Shown here: positions 1 to 8,368 of the stretch, piece after piece
Position numbering within the stretch: position 1 is the stretch's first letter
How the letters are laid out: every line of letters begins with the position of its first letter
Origin: Terricaulis silvestris
Lineage (GTDB): Bacteria; Pseudomonadota; Alphaproteobacteria; Caulobacterales; Aquidulcibacteraceae
DNA length: 64,000 nucleotides
Assembly: GCF_009792355.1 (NCBI RefSeq)
Contig: NZ_CP047045.1
Coordinates: forward strand, 434,001 to 498,000
Direction: 5' to 3'
The notes under the pieces: model-generated
Seen by the model: the letters and a program-made list of their open reading frames with translations, nothing else
Told to the model about the DNA's origin: nothing
Database searches by the model: none
Translations under genes and position numbers: made by a program

Positions 1-610
1 CGTCCATGGCGCCGAAGAACGAGCTCTCATCTTCCAGCGCCTTGCGGCGTTCGCGCGCTTGAGTCTCGTTGATCAGGCCGGCGGAGAGATCGGCGTCGAT
101 CGCCATTTGCTTGCCGGGCATGGCGTCCAAAGTGAAGCGCGCGGCGACTTCGGCGATGCGCGTCGAGCCCTTGGTGATGACGACGAAGTTCACGATCACG
201 AGGATCGCGAACACGATGACGCCGATTACGAACTCGCCGCCCATCACGAAATTCGCGAACGCCGCGATCACTTCGCCGGCGGCGTGTTCGCCGGTTTGGC
301 CGTTGGCGAGAATGAGCCGCGTGGTGGCGATGTTCAGCGAAAGCCGCAGCAGCGTCGCCAGCAGCAGCACGGATGGGAACGCCGTGAACTCAAGCGGCTT
401 GCGGATCATCAGCGCTGTCATCAGCACCAGGATCGAGAAGATGATCGAGATCGCCAGCAGCATGTCCAACAGGATCGGCGGCAGCGGCACCAGCATGATC
501 GCCAGAATGCCGAGTACGCCCAGCGCCAACGCGATTTCGCCGCGCATCAGCGCGTTGCGCAGCGCGTCGAAGCCGAAGGCTTGTCCTTGTGGTTGTGCGG
601 CGTCGGTCAT
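1..610 (-). CDS. flhA: Flagellar export gate protein FlhA, N-terminal part
   Basis: Reading the minus strand from the ATG at 610 gives a protein starting [20 protein letters not shown]. Closely spaced hydrophobic segments follow, then the conserved FlhA region with MARTRL-like ([10 protein letters not shown]), a VVITKG stretch and [17 protein letters not shown]. FlhA is the large inner-membrane component of the flagellar type III export gate and recruits substrate-chaperone complexes through its cytoplasmic domain. The gene is cut by the window edge, so only about 203 of the roughly 700 residues of the family are visible. It follows flbD by 7 bases and is the last visible gene of the fliF operon. 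Confidence 0.93.
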   Translation of the reverse strand, partial: MTDAAQPQGQAFGFDALRNALMRGEIALALGVLGILAIMLVPLPPILLDMLLAISIIFSILVLMTALMIRKPLEFTAFPSVLLLATLLRLSLNIATTRLILANGQTGEHAAGEVIAAFANFVMGGEFVIGVIVFAILVIVNFVVITKGSTRIAEVAARFTLDAMPGKQMAIDADLSAGLINETQARERRKALEDESSFFGAMD

Positions 611-617
611 TTAGGCG

Positions 618-1973
618 TCAGGCCGCCTGACCTGTCGGCGGCGCCGGCACCTTCACGCCATCGTCGGAATAGAGCTTCAGCTTGTTGCGCAACGTGCGGA
701 TCGAGATGCCGAGAATGTGCGCGGCGTGTGTGCGGTTGCCGAGGCAATGCGTGAGCGTTTCCAGGATGAGATCTTGTTCGACGTCTGACACGGTGCGCCC
801 TACGAGGGCGCGTGCAGCGGCTTGGCCGGCTTCGATCGCAGCGCCGAAGCCGTCATTGCGCGAACCGACCGGCGCGCCATCCGGTGCGCGGATCGCGTCG
901 GCGCCGACTTCTTCGCCGTTGGCGAGCAGCACCGCGCGGTGCATTGCGTTTTCCAATTCGCGCACGTTGCCGGGCCAAACGTGCGCCAGCACTTGCGCCA
1001 GCCCATCCTTCGAAAGCTTGCGGGCAGGGCGGCCGTTGGACTTGGCATATTTGTCGATGAAGAAGTTGCCGAGTGCTGCGAGATCGCCTTTGCGCTCTCG
1101 GAGCGGCGGAATGCGCAGGTTCACGACGTTGAGGCGATAGAGCAGATCTTCGCGGAACTCGTTGGTGCGGACGAGCGCGGTGAGATCGCGATTTGATGTC
1201 GCCAGCACTCGGATGTTGACCGGCACAGGCTTTGAGCCGCCGACGCGATCGATCACGCGCTCTTGCAACGCGCGCAGCAGCTTCGATTGCAGCCGTAAAT
1301 CCATCTCCGAGATTTCGTCCAACAGCAGCGTGCCGCCGTCGGCTTCTTCAAACTTGCCGATCCGGCGAGCGACGGCGCCGGTGAACGAGCCTTTCTCGTG
1401 GCCGAACAACTCGCTTTCGAGCAATTGCTCGGGGATCGCGGCGCAATTGACGGCGATAAACGGCTTTTCGGCGCGCTTGGATTTTTTGTGAACGTAGCGC
1501 GCCAGCACTTCCTTACCGACGCCGCTCTCGCCGGTGATCATGATCGAGGCTTCCGAGCCTGCGATTTGGTCGGCGAGCGTGATGACTTGCTTCATCGAAG
1601 CGTCTTCGGCGATCAGCGGGCGCTCATCGTCGGCGATGGCGGCGAGCACGGCGGCGATCAGTTCGGGATCAGGTGGCAGCGAGATGTATTCGCGCGCGCC
1701 AGCGCGGATCGAGCGCGCGGCCATGGTCGGATCGATGCCGACGCCGGCCGCGACAACCGGCACCACGATGTGTTCAGCTTCGTTCGCCGCGATCAGCGCC
1801 GCGATATCGAGCCTCGCATCCACCATCAGCAGATCGGCGCCGCGGCCCGCCCGCAACGCGGCCGTGGCTTGCTCGATCGTATCCACGTGCGCGACTTTCG
1901 CGCCGTGAGTCATGGCGATCTTGGTGGCGGCGGAGATTTGTCCTCCGAGCGTGCCAACAATGAGTAGACGCAT
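618..1973 (-). CDS. flbD: Sigma-54-dependent flagellar transcription activator FlbD
   Basis: A 451-residue NtrC-family activator. Residues 1-120 form a divergent receiver-like domain. Residues 125-350 are the AAA+ domain, with Walker A GESGVGKE, the sigma-54 contact loop as GSFTGA, and Walker B GGTLLLDE. The C-terminus is a Fis-type helix-turn-helix (HAAHILGISIRTLRNKL). In Caulobacter, FlbD activates late (class III/IV) flagellar genes and represses fliF. The position between fliN and flhA is the Caulobacter order. The ATG at 1973 has GAGGAGAAG just upstream. Confidence 0.92.
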   Translation of the reverse strand: MRLLIVGTLGGQISAATKIAMTHGAKVAHVDTIEQATAALRAGRGADLLMVDARLDIAALIAANEAEHIVVPVVAAGVGIDPTMAARSIRAGAREYISLPPDPELIAAVLAAIADDERPLIAEDASMKQVITLADQIAGSEASIMITGESGVGKEVLARYVHKKSKRAEKPFIAVNCAAIPEQLLESELFGHEKGSFTGAVARRIGKFEEADGGTLLLDEISEMDLRLQSKLLRALQERVIDRVGGSKPVPVNIRVLATSNRDLTALVRTNEFREDLLYRLNVVNLRIPPLRERKGDLAALGNFFIDKYAKSNGRPARKLSKDGLAQVLAHVWPGNVRELENAMHRAVLLANGEEVGADAIRAPDGAPVGSRNDGFGAAIEAGQAAARALVGRTVSDVEQDLILETLTHCLGNRTHAAHILGISIRTLRNKLKLYSDDGVKVPAPPTGQAA

Positions 1974-1996
1974 GGGCTTCTCCTCGGCGCGGCTTC

Positions 1997-2320
1997 TTAG
2001 GCCGCGTCGCCGTCCTTGATGATTTCCGTCATGGTCACGCCGAGACGTTCGTCGACGACGACGACCTCGCCGCGCGCGACCAGACGGTTGTTCACGTAAA
2101 TGTCGATCGCTTCGCCAACTTTGCGATCGAGCTCGATCACCGAGCCGCGCGTTAGGCGGAGCAGGGAGGCGACCTCCATGTTGGAGCGTCCGAGCACGGC
2201 CTGGATATGGACAGGCACGTCGTACACGGCGGCCAAATCGGCGGCGCTGCGTTCGAACGCTTCCGGCGGTTCTTCCGGCGCGGGCGTCGGCTGGAATTCG
2301 TCGAGCTTGAGATCACTCAT
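1997..2320 (-). CDS. fliN: Flagellar motor switch protein FliN
   Basis: A 107-residue protein whose C-terminal 75 residues are the SpoA/FliN domain (VPVHIQAVLGRSNMEVASLL, then IDIYVNNRLVARGEVVVVDE and LGVTMTEII). The N-terminus is acidic and proline-rich. FliN forms the bottom of the C-ring, binds CheY-P in the switch complex and helps dock the export ATPase complex. It sits 7 bases after flbE in the fliF operon, with GAGGCGCAG before the ATG. Confidence 0.93.
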   Translation of the reverse strand: MSDLKLDEFQPTPAPEEPPEAFERSAADLAAVYDVPVHIQAVLGRSNMEVASLLRLTRGSVIELDRKVGEAIDIYVNNRLVARGEVVVVDERLGVTMTEIIKDGDAA

Positions 2321-2327
2321 CTGCGCC

Positions 2328-2933
2328 TCATGACGTTGTCGGCGCCGCGAGCGCGGCTTCGACTAAAATGTTGATGCGTTCGGCGGCGTCGTCAGGGTTC
2401 ATGGTGATGACGCCGTCGGACCAATCGATGACGACTTCGCCGGATTTCAGTCCGGCTTCCGCGCGCACGAGCACGGCGCCGGCGTAAGCATGGGTTTCGC
2501 ACATCTCGGCGATGCGTGGCTTCAGCGCCTCGGCCGCTTCCGGCGAAAGCTTCACCACGAGACGCGGCTGATGGCGAAGTGCATCCATCGCCGCCTCGAC
2601 CGCGACCGCGGCGCGCTCGTGACCGAAGCCATCGAGTGCGGCGCCCGCTATCTTGTTCGCCGCAGCAATCGCGACGCGCGCCGCTTCTTCGCGCATGGCT
2701 TGGCTCTCAGCGTCGAGCCGCGTTAGCACGGCGGAAGCGGCATCCGCGATCGCCTGCAGTGCGGCGGCGGTTTGGCGCTCGGCCTGCGCCACGGCGTCTT
2801 GCTTGCCGCGCTCGTACGCGGCCGCGCACTCCGCCGCGATCTCTTCGGTCGTGAGCTTCTTCGGCGCATCCTTCACGATCGCGCCGTCAGGCCCGAACTC
2901 GGTGTCGAAGGCGTATTTGCGGACGTTGGCCAT
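2328..2933 (-). CDS. flbE: Flagellar assembly protein FliH family (FlbE)
   Basis: A 201-residue protein. The middle (residues 35-110) is rich in Ala, Glu and Gln and looks helical or coiled-coil, as in FliH. The C-terminal part (about 115-190) carries the conserved VKLSPEAAEALKPRI and VIDWSDGVITMN regions. FliH/FlbE proteins regulate the FliI ATPase and tether it to FliN at the C-ring. The Caulobacter gene at this operon position is flbE. The start codon overlaps the fliG stop (TGATG), which suggests translational coupling. Confidence 0.85.
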   Translation of the reverse strand: MANVRKYAFDTEFGPDGAIVKDAPKKLTTEEIAAECAAAYERGKQDAVAQAERQTAAALQAIADAASAVLTRLDAESQAMREEAARVAIAAANKIAGAALDGFGHERAAVAVEAAMDALRHQPRLVVKLSPEAAEALKPRIAEMCETHAYAGAVLVRAEAGLKSGEVVIDWSDGVITMNPDDAAERINILVEAALAAPTTS

Positions 2934-3964
2934 CAGTAGATCAGCTCGTCGTCGGACTTGCCGTCGGAAAGTAGGATCTCGCCGCGGGCGGAGAGGTCCT
3001 TTGCTGCCGCGACCATGCGCGTTTGCGCGGCGTCGACATCCTTCAGGCGCACAGGCCCCATGCCGGCCATGTCTTCCTTCAGAATTTTGCCGCCGCGTTC
3101 GGACATGTTGGAGAAGAAGAGAGTGCGCAGCGTGTCGGACGCCCCTTTGAGCGCGAGCGCCAGATCATTCTTGTCGACCGCACGGAGCAGGGTCTGGATG
3201 CCGCCGGAATCGAGTTTGCCCAGATCCTCGAACACGAACATCAACGCTTTGATGCGGTCGGCGCTATCGCGGTTCTTGCTTTCGAGCGCATTGATGAAGC
3301 GGGCTTCGGTCTGGCGATCGAAATTGTTGAAGATATCCGCCATCAGTTCGTGGCTGTCGCGCTTCGAGCTGCGCGACAGGTTCGACATGAACTCGGTGCG
3401 AAGCGTGGTCTCGATCTTGTCGAGGATTTCGCGCTGCACCGGCTCCATGCCGAGCATGCGCAGCATGCATTCTGCGGCGAAGTCCTCCGGCAGCTCGCCA
3501 AGCACTTTCGCCGCGTGCTCCGGTCGCACCTTCGCCAGCACCACGGCGACCGTTTGCGGGTATTCGTTCTTCAGATAGCTCGCGAGCACGGCTTCATTGA
3601 CGTTGGCGAGCTTGTCCCAAATGTTGCGACCGGCGGGACCGCGGATTTCATCCATCAGACCGTCGAGTTTTTCCTTCGGCAGCACGCTGGCGAGCATGCG
3701 CTGGGTTTGATCCAGCGAACCCATCACGGCGCCCGCGCCCGACATGCGCGAGACGAATTCCTGCACGACGGCTTCGACCACGACGGAAGGGACGACGCCG
3801 AGCGCGGCCATCGCTTGCGAGACTTCTTTGATCTCTTCTTCTTCGAGTGTCGCCCAGATCTTTTTGGCTTCTTCGCCGAGGCTCATCAGCACGATCGCCG
3901 CTTTCTCCGCGCCACTGTAGCGGGAGAGATCGACAGTCTCGGAGGCTTTGACCAGCGCGCTCAT
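2933..3964 (-). CDS. fliG: Flagellar motor switch protein FliG
   Basis: A 343-residue protein of usual FliG length. It has the N-terminal FliF-binding part ([21 protein letters not shown]), the EHPQ-like middle motif as [11 protein letters not shown], and a C-terminal torque domain with charged residues around [11 protein letters not shown]. FliG couples the MS ring to the C-ring and takes torque from the stator. It starts 3 bases after the fliF stop codon. Confidence 0.97.
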   Translation of the reverse strand: MSALVKASETVDLSRYSGAEKAAIVLMSLGEEAKKIWATLEEEEIKEVSQAMAALGVVPSVVVEAVVQEFVSRMSGAGAVMGSLDQTQRMLASVLPKEKLDGLMDEIRGPAGRNIWDKLANVNEAVLASYLKNEYPQTVAVVLAKVRPEHAAKVLGELPEDFAAECMLRMLGMEPVQREILDKIETTLRTEFMSNLSRSSKRDSHELMADIFNNFDRQTEARFINALESKNRDSADRIKALMFVFEDLGKLDSGGIQTLLRAVDKNDLALALKGASDTLRTLFFSNMSERGGKILKEDMAGMGPVRLKDVDAAQTRMVAAAKDLSARGEILLSDGKSDDELIY

Positions 3965-3967
3965 GGC

Positions 3968-5599
3968 TTACAACGCATTGTTCAGCCAGCCGCGAATGAT
4001 CTGCGACGATTCATCGGGATGCAGGTTCACGACTTCGGCCATCTTCTTCACCGACGATTGGCGCATGCGCCCGCCGATCTGGGCGACGTCGATGCTGGAT
4101 TCTTCTCCCATCATGGCTGCGCCGCCGTCGGGCGCGGGGAGGGCAGCCATCGCGCCGCCACCACCCGGCAAGGCCGGAACACCGCCGCCTGCGCCCACCG
4201 TAGCAGCGGCGCCGCCGCGCATCAGGCCGCCGATCAGCGGCCGCAGCACGAAGAACACGAACGCCAGCGAAGCAATCAGTGCCGCGACAATCTCGATAAT
4301 GCGCATCACATCGAGATCACCCATGAACGCCAACATGCCCGGCGCCTCCGCCGCGCCCGGCGCGGCGGCGCGTGCAAACTGCGTGTTGACGACTTCGACG
4401 ACGTCGCCGCGTTCCTGATTGAAGCCGACGGCTGAACGCACCAACGCGGTGAGGCGCGTCATCTCTTCTGCGCTGCGCGGCGCGTAAGTTGGCGGAGCGT
4501 CGCCTTCGCCAGGCGTCAGCATGCCATCGACGGCGACGGCGACAGAGAGCCGGCGAATGCGGCCGCCTTCGCTCACTTCGGTGCGCGTCGTGTGCGAGAT
4601 CTCGTAGTTGACGGTTTCCTGGCTCGATGAATTTCCATTGGCGCTGCTGCCGCCTGACGCGCCGCCGGCTGTTGTATCCGGTACGTTCGCGCCAGCCGTC
4701 GTCGCGCCGCCGCCGCCTGAGCTGTCCGAGGACGTTTCTTCCGTGCTCGACGTCGAGCGAACGACCCGGCCCTCCGGGTCGAACCGCTCGGACGTTTCGC
4801 TGACCCGGTTGAAGTCCATCTCGGCGGTGACCTGCACGCGCGCATTGCCTTGGCCGACGATGCCTTCGACGATGTTCGTCACTGTGCTGCGGATACGTTC
4901 TTCGGCGGAGACCTGCCGCGCATCGACGCCGTCTGCGTCGATGCCGCCTTCGGAAGATGGCGCGGCGAGCAAGCGGCCGGTTTCGTCGAGAATAGTGACG
5001 CGATTGGCGCTGAGCCCGGGTGTTGCGCTGGCGACCAGGTTGCGGATCGCGCGCACTTGGCCGGGCGTCAGCTCATCTCGGCGAAGCTGGATCACGATGG
5101 ACGCGGACGGTTGCTCGGTCTCACGCGCAAACAACTGGCGCTCCGGCAACACCAGGTGCACGCGCGCGGATTCGATGCCGTCAAGCGAACCGATTGTGCG
5201 CGCCAGCTCGCCTTCGAGCGCGCGCAGGCGGTTAATGTTCTGTTGAAACTGGGTTTGGCCGAGGGCGTCGGGTTCGTCGAAAATCTCGTAGCCGATCGAG
5301 CCGCGCGAGGGCAGGCCCTCGGCTGAGAGCATCATGCGGGCGTCTAGCACACGCGAGCGCGCCACATAGATCGAGCCGCCTTCGCCGCGCATCTCGTAGG
5401 GAATGTCGGCCGCTTCGAGCCGCTGGGTGATCTCCGAGGCTTCCCGCATCTCGACGCCGGCGAACAGCAGCGCCTTCTCCTCGCCGCCCATGCGGAACAC
5501 GAGCGTGAACAGGAGCGCCGCCACCACGGCAGCGATGCCTAACGCCGCGAACAATCGCGTCGGCCCAGCCTTAAGAAGGAGTTGCGTAAACCCGTTCAC
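3968..5599 (-). CDS. fliF: Flagellar MS-ring protein FliF
   Basis: A 543-residue FliF with a first membrane helix at about residues 15-38 (LFAALGIAAVVAALLFTLVF), YscJ/FliF ring-building domains at about 45-280, a low-complexity Ser/Gly/Thr linker near 300-345, a second membrane helix near 440-465, and a C-terminal tail that binds FliG. I place the start at the GTG at 5599, preceded by GAGG with a 5-base spacer. An upstream in-frame start at 5629 would only add residues without family resemblance. FliF is the first gene of the minus-strand operon. Confidence 0.95.
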   Translation of the reverse strand: MNGFTQLLLKAGPTRLFAALGIAAVVAALLFTLVFRMGGEEKALLFAGVEMREASEITQRLEAADIPYEMRGEGGSIYVARSRVLDARMMLSAEGLPSRGSIGYEIFDEPDALGQTQFQQNINRLRALEGELARTIGSLDGIESARVHLVLPERQLFARETEQPSASIVIQLRRDELTPGQVRAIRNLVASATPGLSANRVTILDETGRLLAAPSSEGGIDADGVDARQVSAEERIRSTVTNIVEGIVGQGNARVQVTAEMDFNRVSETSERFDPEGRVVRSTSSTEETSSDSSGGGGATTAGANVPDTTAGGASGGSSANGNSSSQETVNYEISHTTRTEVSEGGRIRRLSVAVAVDGMLTPGEGDAPPTYAPRSAEEMTRLTALVRSAVGFNQERGDVVEVVNTQFARAAAPGAAEAPGMLAFMGDLDVMRIIEIVAALIASLAFVFFVLRPLIGGLMRGGAAATVGAGGGVPALPGGGGAMAALPAPDGGAAMMGEESSIDVAQIGGRMRQSSVKKMAEVVNLHPDESSQIIRGWLNNAL

Positions 5600-5688
5600 G
5601 TCCGCCTCTGCACACGCGGTGGGGCTCACCCAGAATCACTGGGCAATTCTCACCGGTCGGCAGAAATTGCCCGGTTGGGCGTGAAACA

Positions 5689-5696
5689 ATCGTTAA
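5689..5696 (-). promoter_or_regulatory. Candidate CtrA half-site upstream of fliF
   Basis: On the minus strand this reads TTAACGAT, one base off the CtrA half-site TTAACCAT, about 90 bases upstream of the fliF start. A second half-site (TTAA at the expected spacing) is only partly matched (TTCA). Caulobacter fliF is CtrA-controlled, so the place is sensible, but a single 8-base match is weak. Confidence 0.3.
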
Positions 5697-5747
5697 GCAT
5701 GTTGGGACGCGCAGCGGCGCCAACATGCCCCGGCCCGCGAGCCGGGG
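5697..5747. repeat. Two adjacent inverted repeats between fliF and sciP
   Basis: GCATGTTGG at 5697-5705 pairs with CCAACATGC at 5720-5728. CCCCGGC at 5728-5734 pairs with GCCGGGG at 5741-5747 across a CCGCGA loop. Neither is followed by a T-run, so they do not look like simple terminators. The second resembles the GC-rich intergenic palindromes often dispersed in alphaproteobacterial genomes. Confidence 0.5.
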
Positions 5748-5772
5748 TCCAGGAGCAAGAAACCGGACGCGC

Positions 5773-5803
5773 AAAAGCCCCCGCGGGGAGAGCGGGGGCC
5801 TTT
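5773..5803 (-). terminator. Rho-independent terminator after sciP
   Basis: GCCCCCGC (5777-5784) pairs perfectly with GCGGGGGC (5792-5799) over a 7-base loop. On the minus strand the stem is preceded by AAAG and followed by TTTTGC, a good intrinsic terminator for sciP, which ends 48 bases upstream. Confidence 0.85.
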
Positions 5804-5850
5804 GGAAGCCTTGGTGCTTATAGTTCCGCTGCCGCAGCAGCGAGCGCCTG

Positions 5851-6132
5851 TTAGGCGCCCGTCGCGCGGTAGTGCTGAATGCGCGTGGTGCGCAGACCCG
5901 GAAGGCCGTGCTTCTCGATCGACTTACGCCAGGCGTCGAACTCTTCTTCAGAGAGCCCATACCGAGCGCACGCGTCTTCGAGCGTGAGCAGGCCACCGCG
6001 AACCGCGGCCACAACTTCCGCCTTGCGGCGGATCACCCAACGGGTCGTGCCCGCCGGCGGCAAATCGTCCAGCGTGAGGGGATTCCCGTCGGGACCCATC
6101 ACCACCCCATCATAGCGGCGTTGCTTCTGCAT
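5851..6132 (-). CDS. sciP: CtrA inhibitor SciP-like protein (DUF1153)
   Basis: A 93-residue protein of the DUF1153 family, with the signature GPDGNPLTLDDLPP, RWVIRRKAEVVAAVRGGLLT and LRTTRIQHYR. In Caulobacter, SciP binds CtrA through a helix-turn-helix-like fold and blocks CtrA-activated promoters, including flagellar genes, early in the cell cycle. I choose the ATG at 6132 because GAGGAGAAGG lies 5 bases before it; the in-frame GTG at 6162 has no such site. It is a single-gene unit between fliF and flgE, closed by the terminator at 5773. Confidence 0.9.
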   Translation of the reverse strand: MQKQRRYDGVVMGPDGNPLTLDDLPPAGTTRWVIRRKAEVVAAVRGGLLTLEDACARYGLSEEEFDAWRKSIEKHGLPGLRTTRIQHYRATGA

Positions 6133-6276
6133 TGCGCCTTCTCCTCGTTTCTTATGCCTCACGATAACTCGGAGCGCTAAAGAAACGACTAAGAGCGAAT
6201 CGAAATTCGCAAAAGGCGCGTGTATCGAATTAGAACATGAGTCTCTTACTCATTTCTTACCCGACCCACGCCCCGC

Positions 6277-7584
6277 TTAGCGCTTGATCATCAAAAGCTC
6301 TTCCAACATTTCGTCGGCGGTGGTGATGATCCGCGAGGCGGCAGAGTAGGCGCGTTGCGTGGTGATGAGGTTCGTGAACTCCGCCGCGAGGTCGACGTTG
6401 GAGGCTTCGAGCGCACCCGAAACAATCCGGCCGGCGCCGCCTGCGTTGGAGGAGTTGATGTTGTAGAGCCCGGACTGCAGCGTGGTGCGGAACGCGCCGC
6501 CTTGGTCCGCCGCGAGGCCGTTGGGGTTCAGGAACGTCGCCAGCGGGATTTGATAGAGCGCGCGGGCGCGGCCGTTAGAGAATTGCGCTGTCAGCATGCC
6601 GTCGCCTTCGAGCACGAGGCCGACGAGATCGCCTGGCGGCACGCCGTCGGCGGTGACGCTGGTGACGCCGAAGCTCTTGGCGAACTGGGTCATGCCGGTG
6701 TTGAGGTCGAGATTGATGGCCTGTGTGCTCGCGCCGGTGGCCGCCGCCCAGGGAATATTGAAGGTCGCCCCAATCGTGCCGGTGGCGCTGGCGACGGTGC
6801 CGTCCGTGTTGAAGTTGAGTGTGCCAGTGGCCAACAAACCGCCAGTCCCTGCGCCGCCCGTGATGTTGGTGTTGGGGCGGGCGTAGGACTCAACTTGCCA
6901 GGTGTTCGGACCAGTCTTGAGGAAGCCGAACGCAATCGTGCGCGGTGCGCCGAGACTGTCGAACACTTCGAGTGAGCTTTCAAAGTGAGGCGACACGGTG
7001 CCGTCGGCGAGATCGCCGGCCACATATGCGCCAGTGTGGGGCGTTTGATCGGAATTGAGGTTGGCGTTGATGCCGACGTTTGCCGTCGGCTCGGCCAAGC
7101 CGCCGACGCCAGAGATGTTCACCGCCTCGATTGCGGAGAGAGAGGTCGGGCTCGTCGTCACGCTGCCGTCGCTGGCCACCGGCCAACCTTGCAAGAACAA
7201 GCCCTGCGCGTTGACCATGTAACCGTCGGCGTCGATCGTGAACGAACCGGCGCGGGTGAACAGCACCGAGCCGCCGTTGGAGAGCTGCTGGTTGTTTGGC
7301 GAGACGATGAAGAAGCCATCGCCGGAGATTGCGAGGTCGGTCGCGGAGCGCGATTGCTCGAGTGACCCCTGCAGCGAGATCTGCTGACGCGTCAACGGCA
7401 GCACGCCGCCGGCGTTATACGTGGTGTTGGAGTTCTGCGCGTTGACCAGCGCGCTGAAATCAACGCCGGAGCGCTTGTAGCCAACGGTGTTCACGTTGGC
7501 GATGTTGTCGGAAATGACGGCGAGCGCGCTTGAGTTGGCGGTGAGGCCAGAAACGCCCGCGCGCAATGCGGTATAGATAGACAT
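6277..7584 (-). CDS. flgE: Flagellar hook protein FlgE
   Basis: A 435-residue rod/hook-family protein with the N-terminal signature (YTALRAGVSGLTANSSALAV, then ISDNIANVNTVGYK) and the C-terminal FlgE/F/G signature (SGALEASNVDLAAEFTNLIT, then RAYSAASRIITTADEML). The middle is the hook D1/D2 region. It builds the hook on the cell surface and is exported by the FlhA-type gate. It is shorter than many alphaproteobacterial FlgE proteins. It lies downstream of flgD in the same direction. Confidence 0.92.
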   Translation of the reverse strand: MSIYTALRAGVSGLTANSSALAVISDNIANVNTVGYKRSGVDFSALVNAQNSNTTYNAGGVLPLTRQQISLQGSLEQSRSATDLAISGDGFFIVSPNNQQLSNGGSVLFTRAGSFTIDADGYMVNAQGLFLQGWPVASDGSVTTSPTSLSAIEAVNISGVGGLAEPTANVGINANLNSDQTPHTGAYVAGDLADGTVSPHFESSLEVFDSLGAPRTIAFGFLKTGPNTWQVESYARPNTNITGGAGTGGLLATGTLNFNTDGTVASATGTIGATFNIPWAAATGASTQAINLDLNTGMTQFAKSFGVTSVTADGVPPGDLVGLVLEGDGMLTAQFSNGRARALYQIPLATFLNPNGLAADQGGAFRTTLQSGLYNINSSNAGGAGRIVSGALEASNVDLAAEFTNLITTQRAYSAASRIITTADEMLEELLMIKR

Positions 7585-7697
7585 GTGTGTCCCAGCTCCA
7601 TCGCCGCGTGCGTCCCACCGTCCGCGGCGTTAAGATTGATACTGATGGAGCGCTTCTGCGCGTGATGGCGTCCGCATTCGGCGGGCGCCTAGCTTGA

Positions 7698-8360
7698 TCA
7701 ACTGACGTCGAGCACCGAGCGGATCGTGTCCAAACTCCGCGTGCCGGACGGCGTGATGACGACGGGCGCGGCGCCGGAGAAATCGACGCCCATAATGGTT
7801 TCGCGAACGCTGATGGTCGGCGTAATGGAGGTCCCGGCGGCGTTCTCCGCTTCGATCCCGATCGTGTAGACGCCGTCCGCCGCGATCTCGCCGTTGGTCT
7901 TCTTGCCATCCCAGGTGAAGAGATGTTCGCCCGCGCCGCGATCGGCGGTGGTGGTCTCGTACACGGCGCGGCCGCTTGAATCTTTGACCGTAATGGTCAG
8001 ATCGGTCGCCGTCTCCGGCATGCGATAGGCCCAATTGGCTTCGCCGCCGGCGAGATAGGTTTCGTCCGCTTCGATGATCGCGTCTTTGCCCAGATAGGAG
8101 AGGGCGGCGCCGGCGCTTGCGGCTTGATATTGGCCGACCAGACCTTCGAGCTGCTCGTTGGTGCGGATCTGCTGTTCGACTTGGCTGAATTGCACCAGCT
8201 GTTGCGTGAACTGCGTCGAATCCATCGGCGCCAGCGGGTCCTGGTTCTGCAGTTGCGCCGTGAGCAGGATGAGAAACGTGTCGTAATTGTCGGATAGCCG
8301 CGTGCGCGAGCCTCCCGCGTCCGATTGCGTTTCTGTGCTGACTGGTGGGATCGCCGCCAT
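7698..8360 (-). CDS. flgD: Hook-capping protein FlgD
   Basis: A 220-residue protein. The N-terminal third has the FlgD signature (FLILLTAQLQNQDPLAPMDS, then TQFTQQLVQFSQVEQQI). The C-terminal part has the FlgD Tudor/FnIII-like region with FTWDGKKTNGEIAADGVYTI. FlgD is a temporary cap that directs polymerisation of hook subunits. It follows fliK by 8 bases and precedes flgE. Confidence 0.93.
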   Translation of the reverse strand: MAAIPPVSTETQSDAGGSRTRLSDNYDTFLILLTAQLQNQDPLAPMDSTQFTQQLVQFSQVEQQIRTNEQLEGLVGQYQAASAGAALSYLGKDAIIEADETYLAGGEANWAYRMPETATDLTITVKDSSGRAVYETTTADRGAGEHLFTWDGKKTNGEIAADGVYTIGIEAENAAGTSITPTISVRETIMGVDFSGAAPVVITPSGTRSLDTIRSVLDVS

Positions 8361-8368
8361 CGTCTACC

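Noticed and set aside
3023-4435. A 470-codon plus-strand ORF
   Set aside because: It lies antisense across fliG and fliF, which have clear family motifs; the ORF is His/Arg-rich without a domain.
5571-6014. A 147-codon minus-strand ORF
   Set aside because: It overlaps the sciP frame, the terminator and the hairpins at 5697-5803; no domain.
7603-7617. Sigma-54-like site on the minus strand before flgE
   Set aside because: It would leave a leader of only a few bases and overlap the ribosome-binding region.
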